Source: Dyella japonica DSM 16301 (lineage in GTDB: Bacteria; Pseudomonadota; Gammaproteobacteria; Xanthomonadales; Rhodanobacteraceae). Taken from it: a stretch of 57,413 bases of DNA. The translations under genes were made by a program, and so were the position numbers. The notes below the pieces were generated by a model that searched no databases, had not been told where the DNA came from, and saw only the letters and a list, made by a program, of their open reading frames with translations. The stretch's first letter is position 1. The number at the start of each line of letters is the position of its first letter. This document shows positions 1-10,318 of this stretch, one piece after another. The stretch lies in NCBI RefSeq assembly GCF_001010355.1, contig NZ_JPLA01000052.1, positions 1 to 57,413 of the forward strand, written 5' to 3'.

Positions 1-10
1 CAAGGTTGCC

Positions 11-48
11 CCCTCACCCCAACCCTCTCCCCGCAGGGGAGAGGGAGC
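11..48. repeat. CCCTCTCCCC-type palindromic repeat, copy 1
   Basis: A C-rich stretch runs into a perfect hairpin, CCCTCTCCCC-GCA-GGGGAGAGGG. The same unit occurs in the opposite orientation near 53731, so it is a dispersed intergenic element. It lies just upstream of the acyl-CoA dehydrogenase. Reading it as protein gives a proline-rich N-terminal extension of that gene, a known type of annotation artefact. Confidence 0.75.
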
Positions 49-110
49 AGACGCATCACTTCGCCGCGCAGACCTATACTCCAAAACACCGCTCCGCCGA
101 GACCCCACCC

Positions 111-1757
<1,647 letters not shown>

Positions 1758-1768
1758 ATTACTGATCC

Positions 1769-1843
1769 TGTGGGAGCGCACCCTGTGCGCGACAGCCTGC
1801 CTCAGTCCGGCACGGGCAGTCGCGCACAGGGTGCGCTCCCACA
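1769..1843. repeat. REPIN-like GTGGGAGCG doublet, copy 1
   Basis: Two perfect 25-bp arms in inverted orientation (1769-1793 and 1819-1843) flank a 25-bp loop. The arm begins TGTGGGAGCGCACCC. Each arm can fold on itself through GCGCAC-CCT-GTGCGC. The layout matches a REP doublet (REPIN) like those of Pseudomonas with TGTGGGAGCG heads. It sits between the acyl-CoA dehydrogenase and the asparaginase-like gene. Confidence 0.9.
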
Positions 1844-1934
1844 AGGGCTTTCGGGCCCCAGGCAAAGCCAAGCATGCGCAGATCGGGCGCAGGCCCTAAA
1901 ATACCGCCCTTCCCCACCCTGGCGACTCCCGACC

Positions 1935-2426
1935 ATGCAGCATCTGACCATCGTCACCACCGGCGGCACCATCGACAAGATCTATTTCGACGACAAGTCG
2001 GATTACAAGATCGGCTCGCCCCAGATCGGCGACATCCTCAGCCAGCTGGGCGTGGCGTTCCAGTTCGACGTGATCCCGATCCTGCGCAAGGACAGCCTGC
2101 ACATGAACGATGAGGACCGCGCCCTGGTGCGTTCCACCATCGAAGCGCAGCCGCATCGCCACGTACTGGTGACGCACGGTACCGACACCATGGTGGAAAC
2201 CGCGCGCGAGCTGGCCAGCATCAAGGGCAAGGTGATCGTGCTCACCGGCGCACTCAATCCGGCGCGCTTCCAGGGCTCCGATGCGGTGTTCAACATCGGC
2301 TGCGCCGTGGCTGCCGTGCAGACCCTGCCCGATGGCGTGTACATCACCATGAACGGCCGCGTGTGGGATCCGTCCAAGGTGCGCAAGAACCGCGACGCGA
2401 ATCGATTCGAAGAAAGCAACGGCTGA
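1935..2426 (+). CDS. Asparaginase-like single-domain protein
   Basis: A 163-residue protein resembling only the N-terminal domain of type I/II L-asparaginases, which usually have about 330 residues in two domains. The first catalytic loop T-T-G-G-T-I-D is at residues 8-14. The second threonine motif H-G-T-D-T-M is near residue 80, followed by L-T-G-A. The C-terminal domain that normally completes the active site is absent. The frame closes cleanly and is followed by a strong terminator, so this looks like a genuine short family member and not a recent truncation. Whether it hydrolyses asparagine is unknown. ATG 1935 is chosen because homology starts immediately. Confidence 0.8.
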   Translation: MQHLTIVTTGGTIDKIYFDDKSDYKIGSPQIGDILSQLGVAFQFDVIPILRKDSLHMNDEDRALVRSTIEAQPHRHVLVTHGTDTMVETARELASIKGKVIVLTGALNPARFQGSDAVFNIGCAVAAVQTLPDGVYITMNGRVWDPSKVRKNRDANRFEESNG

Positions 2427-2449
2427 TTGCTGCGCCATCGCCCAATAAG

Positions 2450-2477
2450 AAGGCCCGGTCATTGCTGACCGGGCCTT
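2450..2477. terminator. Bidirectional rho-independent terminator
   Basis: An 11-bp perfect stem, AAGGCCCGGTC / GACCGGGCCTT, with a six-base loop. T or A runs on either side make it usable for both converging genes, the asparaginase-like gene and the S53 peptidase. Confidence 0.85.
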
Positions 2478-2497
2478 TTGCTTTTGCAACGTAGCGA

Positions 2498-5155
2498 TTA
2501 CTGCACGTTGAGATTCACGTCATCGAGCACGAACGAGGTCTGCTCCGACGAATCCTCGGTGCCGGTGAACTTGATCGTCACCGTCTGGCCGATGTATGCG
2601 CTGAGATCGAAGTTCGCCTGCGCATAGCCCGCTGCTGCATTGAGGTTCGAGTACGTGACCAGTGTCTTCAACAGCGTGCCGCTGCTGTTGAGCACCTGCA
2701 CAGTGAGCTTGTCGTACGCCGTGGTCCTGGTGGTTTCGGCGGTATCGATGTGCAGGTAGTAGGTCAGCGAAGCCGAGCTCTTGCCGCTGGGAATGGTCAC
2801 CTTCTGCGACGCCGTATCGGTGTGCGTCGTGCCGTATCCATCCAGCCACACGAACCAGCTGCCGGCATGCGCCGTCTCGCCGCTGCAGGTGCTGTTGCTG
2901 CAGAGCGCACCGGAGCTGATCGTCCACGGGGTGGCCGTGCCGGTTTCAAAACCCGGATTGACGATCAGCTGCGAGGGCGTGCCGCCAGAGGACACCGTCA
3001 CCGACGAGGTCTTGCTCGAGGTCTTGGCGCTGACGCCATCGGTCACCGTCTCGGTGACGCTGTAGGTGCCGGCGGCGCCATAGGTGTGGCTCGGGCTCGC
3101 CGTGCTGGCGGTGCCGCCATCGCCGAAGGTCCACGCGTACGAGGAAATGCTGCCGCCCGCATCGGTCGAGCTGTCGGTGAAGTTGGCGACCAGGCCATTG
3201 GTGACGAAGCTGAAGTTCGCCGTCGGCGTACCGCCGGTGCCACCACCGCCGCCACCGCCCCAGTACTGGGTGACGTAGCTGTTGAACTTGGCGATGTCGA
3301 GCGAGCCCCAGCCGGTGGCGTTGTCGTAGCCGGCCTTGGCCGTGTAGCCGTTGCCGCTGTAGCCGTTGTTGCCCGAGGTGACGTCATGCAGCGGCGTGGC
3401 GTCGGTGGGGAAATGCGCGTACATGTTCTGGGTCGGCAGGCCCAGCGTGTTGTTGTTGGCCGAGAGAATGCGCGCCCAGATGCCCACGAAGATCGGCGAG
3501 GCCAGGCTGGTGCCGCCGATCTGGTAGGTCTGGCCCTGGATCACGATGTTCGCGCCGGTCGATTGCGCTGCATCGAAGGCCACGTCGGGCACCTGACGCT
3601 TGGTGACCGATGAGCCCAGCGCGGTGGTCTGCCAGCTCGGTGCGGTTTCGAACAGACTCACGCCGCCGCCGGTGGCCCACAGGCGCTTGTTGTTGTCGCC
3701 ATTGTTCGGATCGACGGCCGCCAGGCCCTCGTTCCACACCGTCTCGCCCGACCACGTGGTGCCCGTGGTGCTGAGCGTGGTGCCGCCTACCGCCACCACG
3801 TTCGGCGAGCTGGCCGGCTCACTGACGGAGTAATGGGTGAGCGAGATCTTCACCGTGCCCGCGGAATTGGCGACGTAGCCCGGCGCGCCTTCGGTGGGAT
3901 CGCTGGACCACTGGTACACGCCCGCATCGCCCGATGCGATGGAGAAGGTCTGACCCTGCGCCACCGCCTGCGCGAAGATCGCATCGTCGGCCGACTGCGT
4001 ACCGGAGCTGTTGGCGGCCGATTCGTCCTCGCCCAGCGACACGTTGATGACCTTCGCGGTGTTGTCGGTCACTGCGCGGTTGTATGCGGCGGTGATCGCC
4101 GCGTCGGTGAGGCAGCTGTCGTTGGCGCAGTTGGGCGCGGCGTAGAAGATCAGCGTGTTCACACCGCCGGAGGTGCCGGTGATGGTCTGGCTGTCCAGGT
4201 TCCATTCGCCGTCGCCGTCGGGATCGTCCGCATAGGCCTGGCTGCCGGTCTTCACCACTTGCGTGTTCACCGTGCTCATGCCGGCGCCGGTGGTGAAGGT
4301 CTTCAAATCGGCGATGGTCTGGGTCATGTCACCCCAGGTGACGATGCCGACCTTGGTGGCGGATGCCGTCGGCGTGCTGCCTGCGTCGTAGATCGCCGGG
4401 AAATCCTTCGGGCTGTGCGAGGTCTGCACCGCCGCAGCCTGGATGCCGACGTTGTTCGCGTTTGCATGCACCGGTCCCACGATGTGATGCATGGTGTGCG
4501 GCACATTGAGGTTCTGCAGGCCCAGTACCGCATTGACGATGCCACCGAGCGCTGCCGGTACCTGCACGGCCGAATCGTTGGCGATGCGCTGCTTGCCGCC
4601 AAACGCGAAGGTGCGCATGGTCGTGCGGAAGGCCGCACTGACCGAGGTGGCGTTGCCATCGGCCTCGATCAGCATGTTGTTGGGCGACACCTGCACATGG
4701 CTGAAACCCGACTGGCGCAGATGCGCCAGCACTTGCGCCACCTGATCGTCGGTCGGCGCGTAGCGTGCCTTGAACTGCGCAGGCGTGAGGAACTTATGGA
4801 ACTGCGCGCTGGCCGGATCGTTCACCGCGTGCAGGAACGTCTCCAGCTCATCCACGTTGCGCAGGTTGAGGCTGAGCGCGACGTGCACCGGTTTGCTCGC
4901 CTCCAACGGTGACACGGTGGCCGCGTCGACGGTGGGTGAGCCGTGCATGCTCAGGGTCCAGGTGCTGTTGCTTGCCGCGGCGGTGGTGGCCGCGGTGCTG
5001 AGCCCGGACGAGCGGCTCATGGCCGCCTGCGTGCGCACGCCTACCCAGGCATCGTTGGTCGCCGCGTGGAGCGACCCTGCCATGGCCATCGACATCGCCA
5101 TCGGCAGCAGTGCCTTGCGAATCGCCTTACCCCGCAAATCGATACGTACAGTCAT
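2498..5155 (-). CDS. Secreted S53 family peptidase (sedolisin/kumamolisin type) with PKD domain
   Basis: An 885-residue pre-pro-protease. A signal peptide with a basic start and an alanine-rich core ends near S-L-H-A-A. A pro-kumamolisin activation domain follows at about residues 60-200. The S53 catalytic domain spans about 240-620 and shows the serine-carboxyl triad: Glu317 and Asp321 in E-W-N-L-D, Ser550 in G-G-T-S-L-A-S-P, and the oxyanion Asp410 in S-G-D-A-G. A glycine-rich linker leads to a PKD domain (F-G-D-G-G-T-A, about 650-730) and a C-terminal beta-rich region that may bind substrate. The start at 5155 is favoured by AAGGAGA just upstream and by the signal peptide. The enzyme should act outside the cell at acidic pH. 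Confidence 0.92.
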   Translation of the reverse strand: MTVRIDLRGKAIRKALLPMAMSMAMAGSLHAATNDAWVGVRTQAAMSRSSGLSTAATTAAASNSTWTLSMHGSPTVDAATVSPLEASKPVHVALSLNLRNVDELETFLHAVNDPASAQFHKFLTPAQFKARYAPTDDQVAQVLAHLRQSGFSHVQVSPNNMLIEADGNATSVSAAFRTTMRTFAFGGKQRIANDSAVQVPAALGGIVNAVLGLQNLNVPHTMHHIVGPVHANANNVGIQAAAVQTSHSPKDFPAIYDAGSTPTASATKVGIVTWGDMTQTIADLKTFTTGAGMSTVNTQVVKTGSQAYADDPDGDGEWNLDSQTITGTSGGVNTLIFYAAPNCANDSCLTDAAITAAYNRAVTDNTAKVINVSLGEDESAANSSGTQSADDAIFAQAVAQGQTFSIASGDAGVYQWSSDPTEGAPGYVANSAGTVKISLTHYSVSEPASSPNVVAVGGTTLSTTGTTWSGETVWNEGLAAVDPNNGDNNKRLWATGGGVSLFETAPSWQTTALGSSVTKRQVPDVAFDAAQSTGANIVIQGQTYQIGGTSLASPIFVGIWARILSANNNTLGLPTQNMYAHFPTDATPLHDVTSGNNGYSGNGYTAKAGYDNATGWGSLDIAKFNSYVTQYWGGGGGGGTGGTPTANFSFVTNGLVANFTDSSTDAGGSISSYAWTFGDGGTASTASPSHTYGAAGTYSVTETVTDGVSAKTSSKTSSVTVSSGGTPSQLIVNPGFETGTATPWTISSGALCSNSTCSGETAHAGSWFVWLDGYGTTHTDTASQKVTIPSGKSSASLTYYLHIDTAETTRTTAYDKLTVQVLNSSGTLLKTLVTYSNLNAAAGYAQANFDLSAYIGQTVTIKFTGTEDSSEQTSFVLDDVNLNVQ

Positions 5156-5860
5156 TCTTGTCTCCTTGACGTTTTTGAGGACGAACCGACCCGATGCGGT
5201 GCGATGCACCACATGCATGAAGGCGCCGCTGTGCGCGGCCTCAGGTCTCGTGACTGTGTTGCGATCCGATAGACGTCCGGGCCTGCTTTCCCCCTGCCAT
5301 TCCATGGAACGGCATGCCCAGACGAAGACTCGCTAAACGACGCCCACCGCGCGAATGCCGGTGCCCTCGTCGCCAAAGGACCATCCGTCAACCCTCCCGT
5401 TGGCGGATTGATTGACGCTAATCAAGAACATTCGGAGCGTCAATGACAGCAGCGGTTGTTTGAAAACCCGCCAAAAACAGCAATTAACTGCGATCCGATC
5501 AACGGATACGTTTTTTCCTGCGTTCGCTTGCGCCGAACCAACAGATACAGGAACGCAAACAATTAGCCGTCCAATTAAACACTTACAAAAAGTGGTGATG
5601 CCGTTCTCATTATCGGCATGAACACCACATTGGCGCTCTGGCGCGAGTTATATCGATTCGAAAATTCTGGCTCGCTGCTGCTCGGATTTCAGCGCGAGAT
5701 CGACCATGCGAAAGATATTGCGCGAACGTCACGGCGGGCTCTACACGCCACGATGACGAAGCTAACTCCCGGCTAAATCCGGGCCATGCTGATCAGCGCG
5801 ATGAAGCGTCGACGCATGGCAATGGCCACGCGATCGAACGCAGCGCGAGAGGTTGAAGGA
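5156..5860. other. Long non-coding interval with an AT-rich core and dyads
   Basis: About 700 bp without a convincing gene. The part from about 5410 to 5640 is clearly poorer in GC than the rest of the window. It holds overlapping dyads TTGATT-N6-AATCAA (5408-5425) and ATTGACGCT-N16-AGCGTCAAT (5411-5444), an imperfect hairpin at 5592-5628, and a small CCCGG/CCGGG hairpin at 5768-5783. It probably carries the promoter and operator of the S53 peptidase. Confidence 0.55.
5408..5444. promoter_or_regulatory. Overlapping operator-like dyads upstream of the S53 peptidase
   Basis: TTGATT-N6-AATCAA (5408-5425) overlaps a 9-bp perfect inverted repeat, ATTGACGCT / AGCGTCAAT (5411-5419 and 5436-5444). 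The arms are perfect and lie in the AT-rich core, about 260 bp before the peptidase start. No T-run follows, so a protein-binding site is more likely than a terminator. The regulator is unknown. Confidence 0.35.
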
Positions 5861-6079
5861 TCAGTTGGCAGCGGCCTTGCGCAGGATCACGTAGAGCTGA
5901 TCCTTCAGCAGCAGCTTTTCCTTCTTGAGCTGCTCGATCGCCATGCCGCCGGCGGGCGTGACGCCCAGCTCCATGTTCTTGATCGCCTGGTCCAGCTCGT
6001 TGTGGCGATGGAACAGGCGGGTGAAGTGCGGGTCACGCCCCTTGAGGTCGGTGATCAGTTCGCGATACTCGGGAAACAT
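5861..6079 (-). CDS. DUF465 (YdcH-like) small protein
   Basis: A 72-residue cytosolic protein of the DUF465/YdcH family, recognised by the start M-F-P-E-Y-R, the central H-F-x-R-L-F-x-x-H-N-E-L-D and a lysine/leucine-rich helical end (L-K-K-E-K-L-L-L-K-D). The family forms short helical hairpins of unknown function. A longer frame exists upstream, but family similarity begins at the ATG at 6079. A hairpin at 6100-6122 separates it from sufT. Confidence 0.85.
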   Translation of the reverse strand: MFPEYRELITDLKGRDPHFTRLFHRHNELDQAIKNMELGVTPAGGMAIEQLKKEKLLLKDQLYVILRKAAAN

Positions 6080-6095
6080 TCCTTGGCTCCTGGCT

Positions 6096-6122
6096 ACAAA
6101 CAGACTGCAGACCGCAGTCTGT
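6096..6122 (-). terminator. Hairpin downstream of sufT
   Basis: A perfect 9-bp stem, ACAGACTGC / GCAGTCTGT, with a five-base loop. On the minus strand it is followed by TTTGT. It lies between sufT and the DUF465 gene and is a plausible weak intrinsic terminator for sufT. Confidence 0.5.
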
Positions 6123-6241
6123 CGCCGCCACGAGCGGGCCGTGCTGATCTGTATCAAACGTACCGGACGCAAGCCATCAGCACGCGGCGGCGATACCGTG
6201 CGCGCAAGCGATTCAAGAGGAAACGTGCCGGCGTTGCGCCG

Positions 6242-6799
6242 TCAGAGCATGCCGGTTTCGAGCTTGGCCGCGTCCGACATCATGGAGTGGTTCCACGGCG
6301 GATCGAACACCAGGTCCACGTCGGCCTCGGCCACGGTGGGAATGAGTTCGAGCTTGGTGCGCACGTCGTCGACGAGGATGTCGCCCATGCCGCAACCGGG
6401 TGCGGTCAGGGTCATTTTCACGTAGACCTTGCGCTGGTCGGGAGCCGGATGCTCCACGCTCACGTCATAGACCAGGCCCAGCTCGACCACGTTGATCGGG
6501 ATTTCCGGATCGAACACGGTGCGCAGCTGCTGCCACACGAGCGCCTCGACATCGGAGTCACTGGCATCGCTGGCCAGTTCGATCGGCGGCGGCGGTTCCT
6601 TGCCCAGCGCATCGGCGTCATTGCCGGCGATACGGAACAGGTTGCCTTCCACATAGACGGTGAAGCTGCCGCCCAGCGCCTGGGTGATGTAACCGATCTG
6701 GCCGGCCGGCAGGCTGACCGTTTCGCCCTGGGGCACCATGACTGCCTGGCAGTCGCGCTCCAGGGTGAAAGGTTCGCTGCTAAGACTGAAACCGCTCAT
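6242..6799 (-). CDS. sufT: SufT-type Fe-S cluster assembly protein
   Basis: A 185-residue protein. The N-terminal half (residues 1-80) is a beta-rich SufT extension. The C-terminal half is a DUF59/MIP18 domain with D-P-E-I-P-I-N-V-V-E-L-G-L-V-Y and T-A-P-G-C-G-M-G, including the conserved cysteine. SufT proteins assist maturation or repair of iron-sulfur proteins in the cytosol. No other suf genes lie in the window, so it acts in trans to them. The start at 6799 (M-S-G-F-S-L) is preferred over a longer frame that lacks family similarity. Confidence 0.88.
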   Translation of the reverse strand: MSGFSLSSEPFTLERDCQAVMVPQGETVSLPAGQIGYITQALGGSFTVYVEGNLFRIAGNDADALGKEPPPPIELASDASDSDVEALVWQQLRTVFDPEIPINVVELGLVYDVSVEHPAPDQRKVYVKMTLTAPGCGMGDILVDDVRTKLELIPTVAEADVDLVFDPPWNHSMMSDAAKLETGML

Positions 6800-7032
6800 G
6801 CCGATCCTGCCAACTCTTATCGTTGGGCGCGGCCTTCGCTGCGCCAAGCTGCCTATTATGCCGGTTGACGACCGGTCATGCCGACGAAATCAGGTCGCGC
6901 GGCCTCAATCTCAAGGGGGATGCGGCATCGCGGGACTTCAGGCCCGGGACAGCGACGTGCCGCCGCACGCTATGATGAGAGTTTTACGCCCGGGGTTACT
7001 GTGTCTGCCGTCCAGTTTGTCGCTTGCCGCTC

Positions 7033-7473
7033 ATGAAGGTGCGGGCTGCCTTTTCACTGTTGTTTGCGCTGGTGAGCGCCGTGATGCTGGGCCTGGCTGC
7101 GGGCGCGGTCTGGATGGTTCCCACGCTCTACTCGCGCCATCCCCTGCCCTGGCTGGCGTTGCTGGCGGGCTGGCTGCTGGGCAAGGCGGTGCGCCATTGG
7201 GTACGTCCCGCCGGCGGTCATGCCGCGATGCTGGCCGCCACGGCCACCTTCGTGGCGGTGCTCTACGTCAACCTGCTGACGGCCGCGGCACGGATTTCCG
7301 GCCTGATGGGCCTGGGCCTGGTCGATTCCATGCGCACGGCCGGTTTCAGCCTGCTGCTTCAGCTGGCCGAACTGGGTTGCACGCCCGTCGACGACATCTG
7401 GTTCCTCGCCGGCATGGGCATCGCGGCGTTCGTCGCGTTCCGCCACGACCCGCCGCCGAAGACGGGCGGCTGA
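7033..7473 (+). CDS. Small multi-pass membrane protein, unknown function
   Basis: A 146-residue hydrophobic protein with about four predicted transmembrane segments (near residues 5-28, 35-52, 60-80 and 95-130) and a short polar tail (R-H-D-P-P-P-K-T-G-G). I do not recognise the family. A TTG at 7024 could extend it by three residues. A TATGAT hexamer at 6969-6974 could be a -10 element, but no good -35 is visible. It converges on pntB with a gap of only seven bases. Confidence 0.7.
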   Translation: MKVRAAFSLLFALVSAVMLGLAAGAVWMVPTLYSRHPLPWLALLAGWLLGKAVRHWVRPAGGHAAMLAATATFVAVLYVNLLTAAARISGLMGLGLVDSMRTAGFSLLLQLAELGCTPVDDIWFLAGMGIAAFVAFRHDPPPKTGG

Positions 7474-7480
7474 TCCGACC

Positions 7481-8911
7481 TCAGCTCTCCAGCGTCTTCA
7501 GCGCGGCAACCAGTTCACTGGCCGCCGCCTGGCCGTCGCCGTAGAGCATGCGCGCGTTGTCCGCATAGAACAGCGCATTCTCGATGCCCGCGAAGCCCGT
7601 GCCCTTGCCGCGCTTGACCACGATCACCTGGCGGGCGTCGGCCACATCGAGGATGGGCATGCCGTAGATCGGCGAGGACGGGTCGGTCTTGGCCAGCGGG
7701 TTGACCACGTCGTTGGCGCCGATCACCAGGGCCACGTCGGTCTGCGGAAATTCGGGGTTGATGTCGTCCATATCGGCGATCAGGTCGTAAGGCACGCCCG
7801 CCTCCGCCAGCAACACGTTCATGTGGCCAGGCATGCGGCCGGCCACCGGGTGGATGGCGAACTTCACCTTCACCCCGCGCTCGATCAGCAGCTTGGCGAA
7901 TTCCCACACCTTGTGCTGCGCCTGTGCCACGGCCATGCCGTAGCCGGGCACGATCACCACGCGTTCGGCGTAGGCCATCATCACCGCCGCATCGCTGGCC
8001 TCGATCGGTTTCTGGCTGCCGGCGATCTCCTGGGCGGCACCGCCGGCCGCGCCAAAGCTGCCGAACAGCACGTTGCCGATCGAGCGGTTCATCGCCTTGG
8101 CCATCAGCTGGGTGAGCAAGGTACCCGCGGCGCCCACCACGGTGCCGGCGATGATCATCGCCTCGTTCTGCAGCACGAAGCCCTCGAACGCCACGGCCAG
8201 GCCGGTGAAGGCGTTGTAGAGCGAAATCACCACCGGCATGTCGGCGCCGCCGATCGGCAGGGTCATCATCAGGCCGAACAGCAGGGCCAGGCCGAAGAAG
8301 GCGACGATCAGCGGCATGCTCAGCTGGCCGCTGGCGATCATCCCGCCCAGCACCACCGCCGCCCCCAGCACCAGCAGATTCACCACCCGCTGCCCTGGGA
8401 ACACGAAGCGCCGGTCCAGCCAGCCCTGCAGCTTGGCAAACGCGATCAGCGAACCGGAAAAGCTGACCGAACCGATCAGGGCGCCGAGTACGGCCAGCAC
8501 CAGCTGGGCCGTGCCGGGGGTGTCGGTCCCGTTGGCGGTGAACTGACCGCCATCAAGCAAGGTCACCGCATTGCCCGCGTAACTGAACAGCTCGGCCGCG
8601 CCGATCGCCGCCGCCGCGCCGCCGCCCATGCCGTTGTAGAGGGCCACCATCTGCGGCATGTCGGTCATGGCCACGCGCCGTCCCGACCACCAGGCCGCGG
8701 AGACGCCGATCAGCACGGCCGCCAGGATCAGGCCACGGTTGTGCAGATCCGGCAGCGCAAAGGTGGCCAGCACGGCCACCAGCATGCCCACCCCGGCCCA
8801 GACGATGCCGCCCCGCGCGGAACGCGGGGAGCTCATGCGCTTGAGACCGAGGATGAACAGCAGGGCAGCGAGGAAGTAACAGGCCTTGATCAGTACCGGC
8901 AGCCAGGCCAT
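7481..8911 (-). CDS. pntB: NAD(P) transhydrogenase subunit beta
   Basis: A 476-residue inner-membrane subunit of the proton-translocating transhydrogenase, which makes NADPH from NADH using the proton gradient. About nine transmembrane helices are followed by the NADP-binding domain III, with V-I-V-P-G-Y-G-M-A-V-A-Q-A-Q-H and V-I-G-A-N-D-V-V-N-P, both diagnostic. The start codon overlaps the pntAb stop by one base (8911), so the two genes are translationally coupled. pntAa lies 2 kb upstream beyond an unrelated cassette. Confidence 0.97.
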   Translation of the reverse strand: MAWLPVLIKACYFLAALLFILGLKRMSSPRSARGGIVWAGVGMLVAVLATFALPDLHNRGLILAAVLIGVSAAWWSGRRVAMTDMPQMVALYNGMGGGAAAAIGAAELFSYAGNAVTLLDGGQFTANGTDTPGTAQLVLAVLGALIGSVSFSGSLIAFAKLQGWLDRRFVFPGQRVVNLLVLGAAVVLGGMIASGQLSMPLIVAFFGLALLFGLMMTLPIGGADMPVVISLYNAFTGLAVAFEGFVLQNEAMIIAGTVVGAAGTLLTQLMAKAMNRSIGNVLFGSFGAAGGAAQEIAGSQKPIEASDAAVMMAYAERVVIVPGYGMAVAQAQHKVWEFAKLLIERGVKVKFAIHPVAGRMPGHMNVLLAEAGVPYDLIADMDDINPEFPQTDVALVIGANDVVNPLAKTDPSSPIYGMPILDVADARQVIVVKRGKGTGFAGIENALFYADNARMLYGDGQAAASELVAALKTLES

Positions 8912-9213
8912 TACTTCGCCTCCTTGGCGTTGGGTTTGCTGGTCTTGAACATCTCCAGCATGCGTTCGGTCACCACGTAACCGCCCGCGGCGTTGCCGGC
9001 ACCCAGTAGTACCCCGATAAATCCGATGGTCATCTCGAACGGAGTCTGGGCGTGGCCTAGCGCTATCATGGCGCCCACCAGCACAATGCCGTGGATGAAG
9101 TTGGAGCCGGACATCAACGGCGTGTGCAGAATGACCGGTACCCGGGCGATGATCTCGTATCCCGTGAAAGCGGCCAGCATAAAGACATAAAGCGCCAGGA
9201 AACCGTCGAGCAT
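8911..9213 (-). CDS. pntAb: NAD(P) transhydrogenase subunit alpha, part 2
   Basis: A 100-residue membrane subunit equivalent to the C-terminal transmembrane region of E. coli PntA, with about three helices and the motif G-S-N-F-I-H-G-I-V-L-V-G-A-M. It completes the membrane domain together with PntB. GGAGGGG precedes the ATG at 9213. The separately encoded soluble domain pntAa is at 10969-12069, with three genes on the opposite strand in between. Confidence 0.93.
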   Translation of the reverse strand: MLDGFLALYVFMLAAFTGYEIIARVPVILHTPLMSGSNFIHGIVLVGAMIALGHAQTPFEMTIGFIGVLLGAGNAAGGYVVTERMLEMFKTSKPNAKEAK

Positions 9214-9306
9214 GACCCCTCCCCGCCAGGACATCGGTGTAGCCGCACTATACGGTTGCGGGTCAACGCGTGCGAGCGTCGGACGTTGATAGCAGAGGAC
9301 GTACCG

Positions 9307-9936
9307 ATGGAGTCTCACGATGGCCGAGCCGACGAACCGGATGAGGACGGCATGAACAGCGCCGTCTCCACGCTAGACACCGATTTGTTGGCCGACGACG
9401 TTCGGGCGGCCCCCGCTTCCATGAATGCCTTCCTGGCCCAGGTGGAACGCCGCGCCTTCCGCATGGCCGAGCTCAACCTGGGGCACCGCGAAGACGCCAT
9501 GGACGCCGTCCAGGACGCCATGCTGAGGCTGGTCAAGCATTACAGCGACAAACCCGCGCAGGAATGGACTCCCCTGTTCTGGGGCATCCTGCGCCGGCGC
9601 ATCGTGGATCTGCAGCGTCGCCGCAAAGTGCGCTCGATCATGGTGGGCTGGCTGGGCGGCAAGGATGATGACGGCGAAGACCTGCCCGCCTGGGAGCCGG
9701 CCGATACCGGCCCCGGCCCGCTGGAGCGCCTCAATGATGCACAGTCGTATGCCGATATGGCAGCAGCGGTGAAACTGCTGCCCCAGCGACAACGCGAAGC
9801 TTTCATGCTGCGCGTGCTGGAAGGCCTGGACGTGGCGGAAACCGCCCAGGCCATGGGATGTTCGGAAGGGAGCGTTAAAACACACCTGTCGCGCGCGCTG
9901 CAACGTCTGCGCGACCAACTGGAGGCATGGCGATGA
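9307..9936 (+). CDS. Sigma-70 family RNA polymerase sigma factor (ECF type)
   Basis: A 209-residue sigma factor with region 2 (residues about 35-100, ending in an R-R-R-I-V-D-L-Q-R-R-R-K stretch) and region 4 (L-P-Q-R-Q-R-E-A-F-M-L-R through E-G-S-V-K-T-H-L-S-R-A-L), the usual ECF layout. AGAGGA at 9294-9299 supports the start at 9307; an internal ATG at 9352 is a possible alternative. It overlaps the next gene and probably autoregulates a cassette with the membrane protein and the DUF3106 protein. Confidence 0.88.
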   Translation: MESHDGRADEPDEDGMNSAVSTLDTDLLADDVRAAPASMNAFLAQVERRAFRMAELNLGHREDAMDAVQDAMLRLVKHYSDKPAQEWTPLFWGILRRRIVDLQRRRKVRSIMVGWLGGKDDDGEDLPAWEPADTGPGPLERLNDAQSYADMAAAVKLLPQRQREAFMLRVLEGLDVAETAQAMGCSEGSVKTHLSRALQRLRDQLEAWR

Positions 9937-10316
9937 ATGCGCCTGACAACCACTTCGAACGTCGCGCCCGCGAGCTGTATCGCGAGGCTGCACGCCAGCT
10001 CGACCCGGCCGTGGCTGCTCGCCTGCGTGCAGCCCGACGCGACGCGCTAGCCAAAGCCGACGATTCGTCGCTGGCGCACCGACTGCTGCAGCTGCTGCTG
10101 CCGGCAGGTGCGTTTGCCGCCATCGCGTTCGTCGCCCTGTTCATGTCATCGCCGGTGCAGCGCCCCACCACGGCCAAGCCCGCCGGTACCAGCCAGATGG
10201 TCGACGTCGACGGCGAACTGCCGCCCGATGCCGCTGCCGCGGACCCGACGCTGTACCAGAACCTGGACTTCTACGGCTGGCTGGCCAAGAACAGCGATAG
10301 CGAGGCGAGCAGGTAA
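9933..10316 (+). CDS. Single-pass membrane protein, likely anti-sigma partner
   Basis: A 127-residue protein whose ATG overlaps the sigma factor stop (ATGA); an ATG six bases upstream is also possible. A charged cytoplasmic stretch (residues 1-50) precedes one transmembrane helix (about 55-73) and a periplasmic tail ending Y-G-W-L-A-K-N-S-D-S-E-A-S-R. Position and topology suggest an anti-sigma factor, possibly related to DUF3619. No zinc-binding anti-sigma motif is visible, so the role is inferred from context only. Confidence 0.7.
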   Translation: MNAPDNHFERRARELYREAARQLDPAVAARLRAARRDALAKADDSSLAHRLLQLLLPAGAFAAIAFVALFMSSPVQRPTTAKPAGTSQMVDVDGELPPDAAAADPTLYQNLDFYGWLAKNSDSEASR

Positions 10317-10318
10317 CC

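Noticed and set aside
6..110. N-terminal extension of the acyl-CoA dehydrogenase frame
   Set aside because: It translates the CCCTCTCCCC repeat; no family similarity before the ATG at 111.
5408..5425. FNR/ANR box
   Set aside because: The half-sites TTGAT and ATCAA are eight bases apart, where FNR needs four.
5493..5516. ATCCG/CGGAT hairpin followed by six T
   Set aside because: A 5-bp stem is too weak and no gene ends nearby.
5610..5617. Perfect minus-strand GCCGATAA resembling a sigma-28 -10
   Set aside because: The octamer at the proper 11-base spacing is GCGCCAAT, unlike a -35, and no gene start lies within 400 bp downstream.
5412..5621. 69-codon plus-strand frame in the AT-rich interval
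   Set aside because: No ribosome binding site, no recognisable motif, and it covers dyads and a hairpin.
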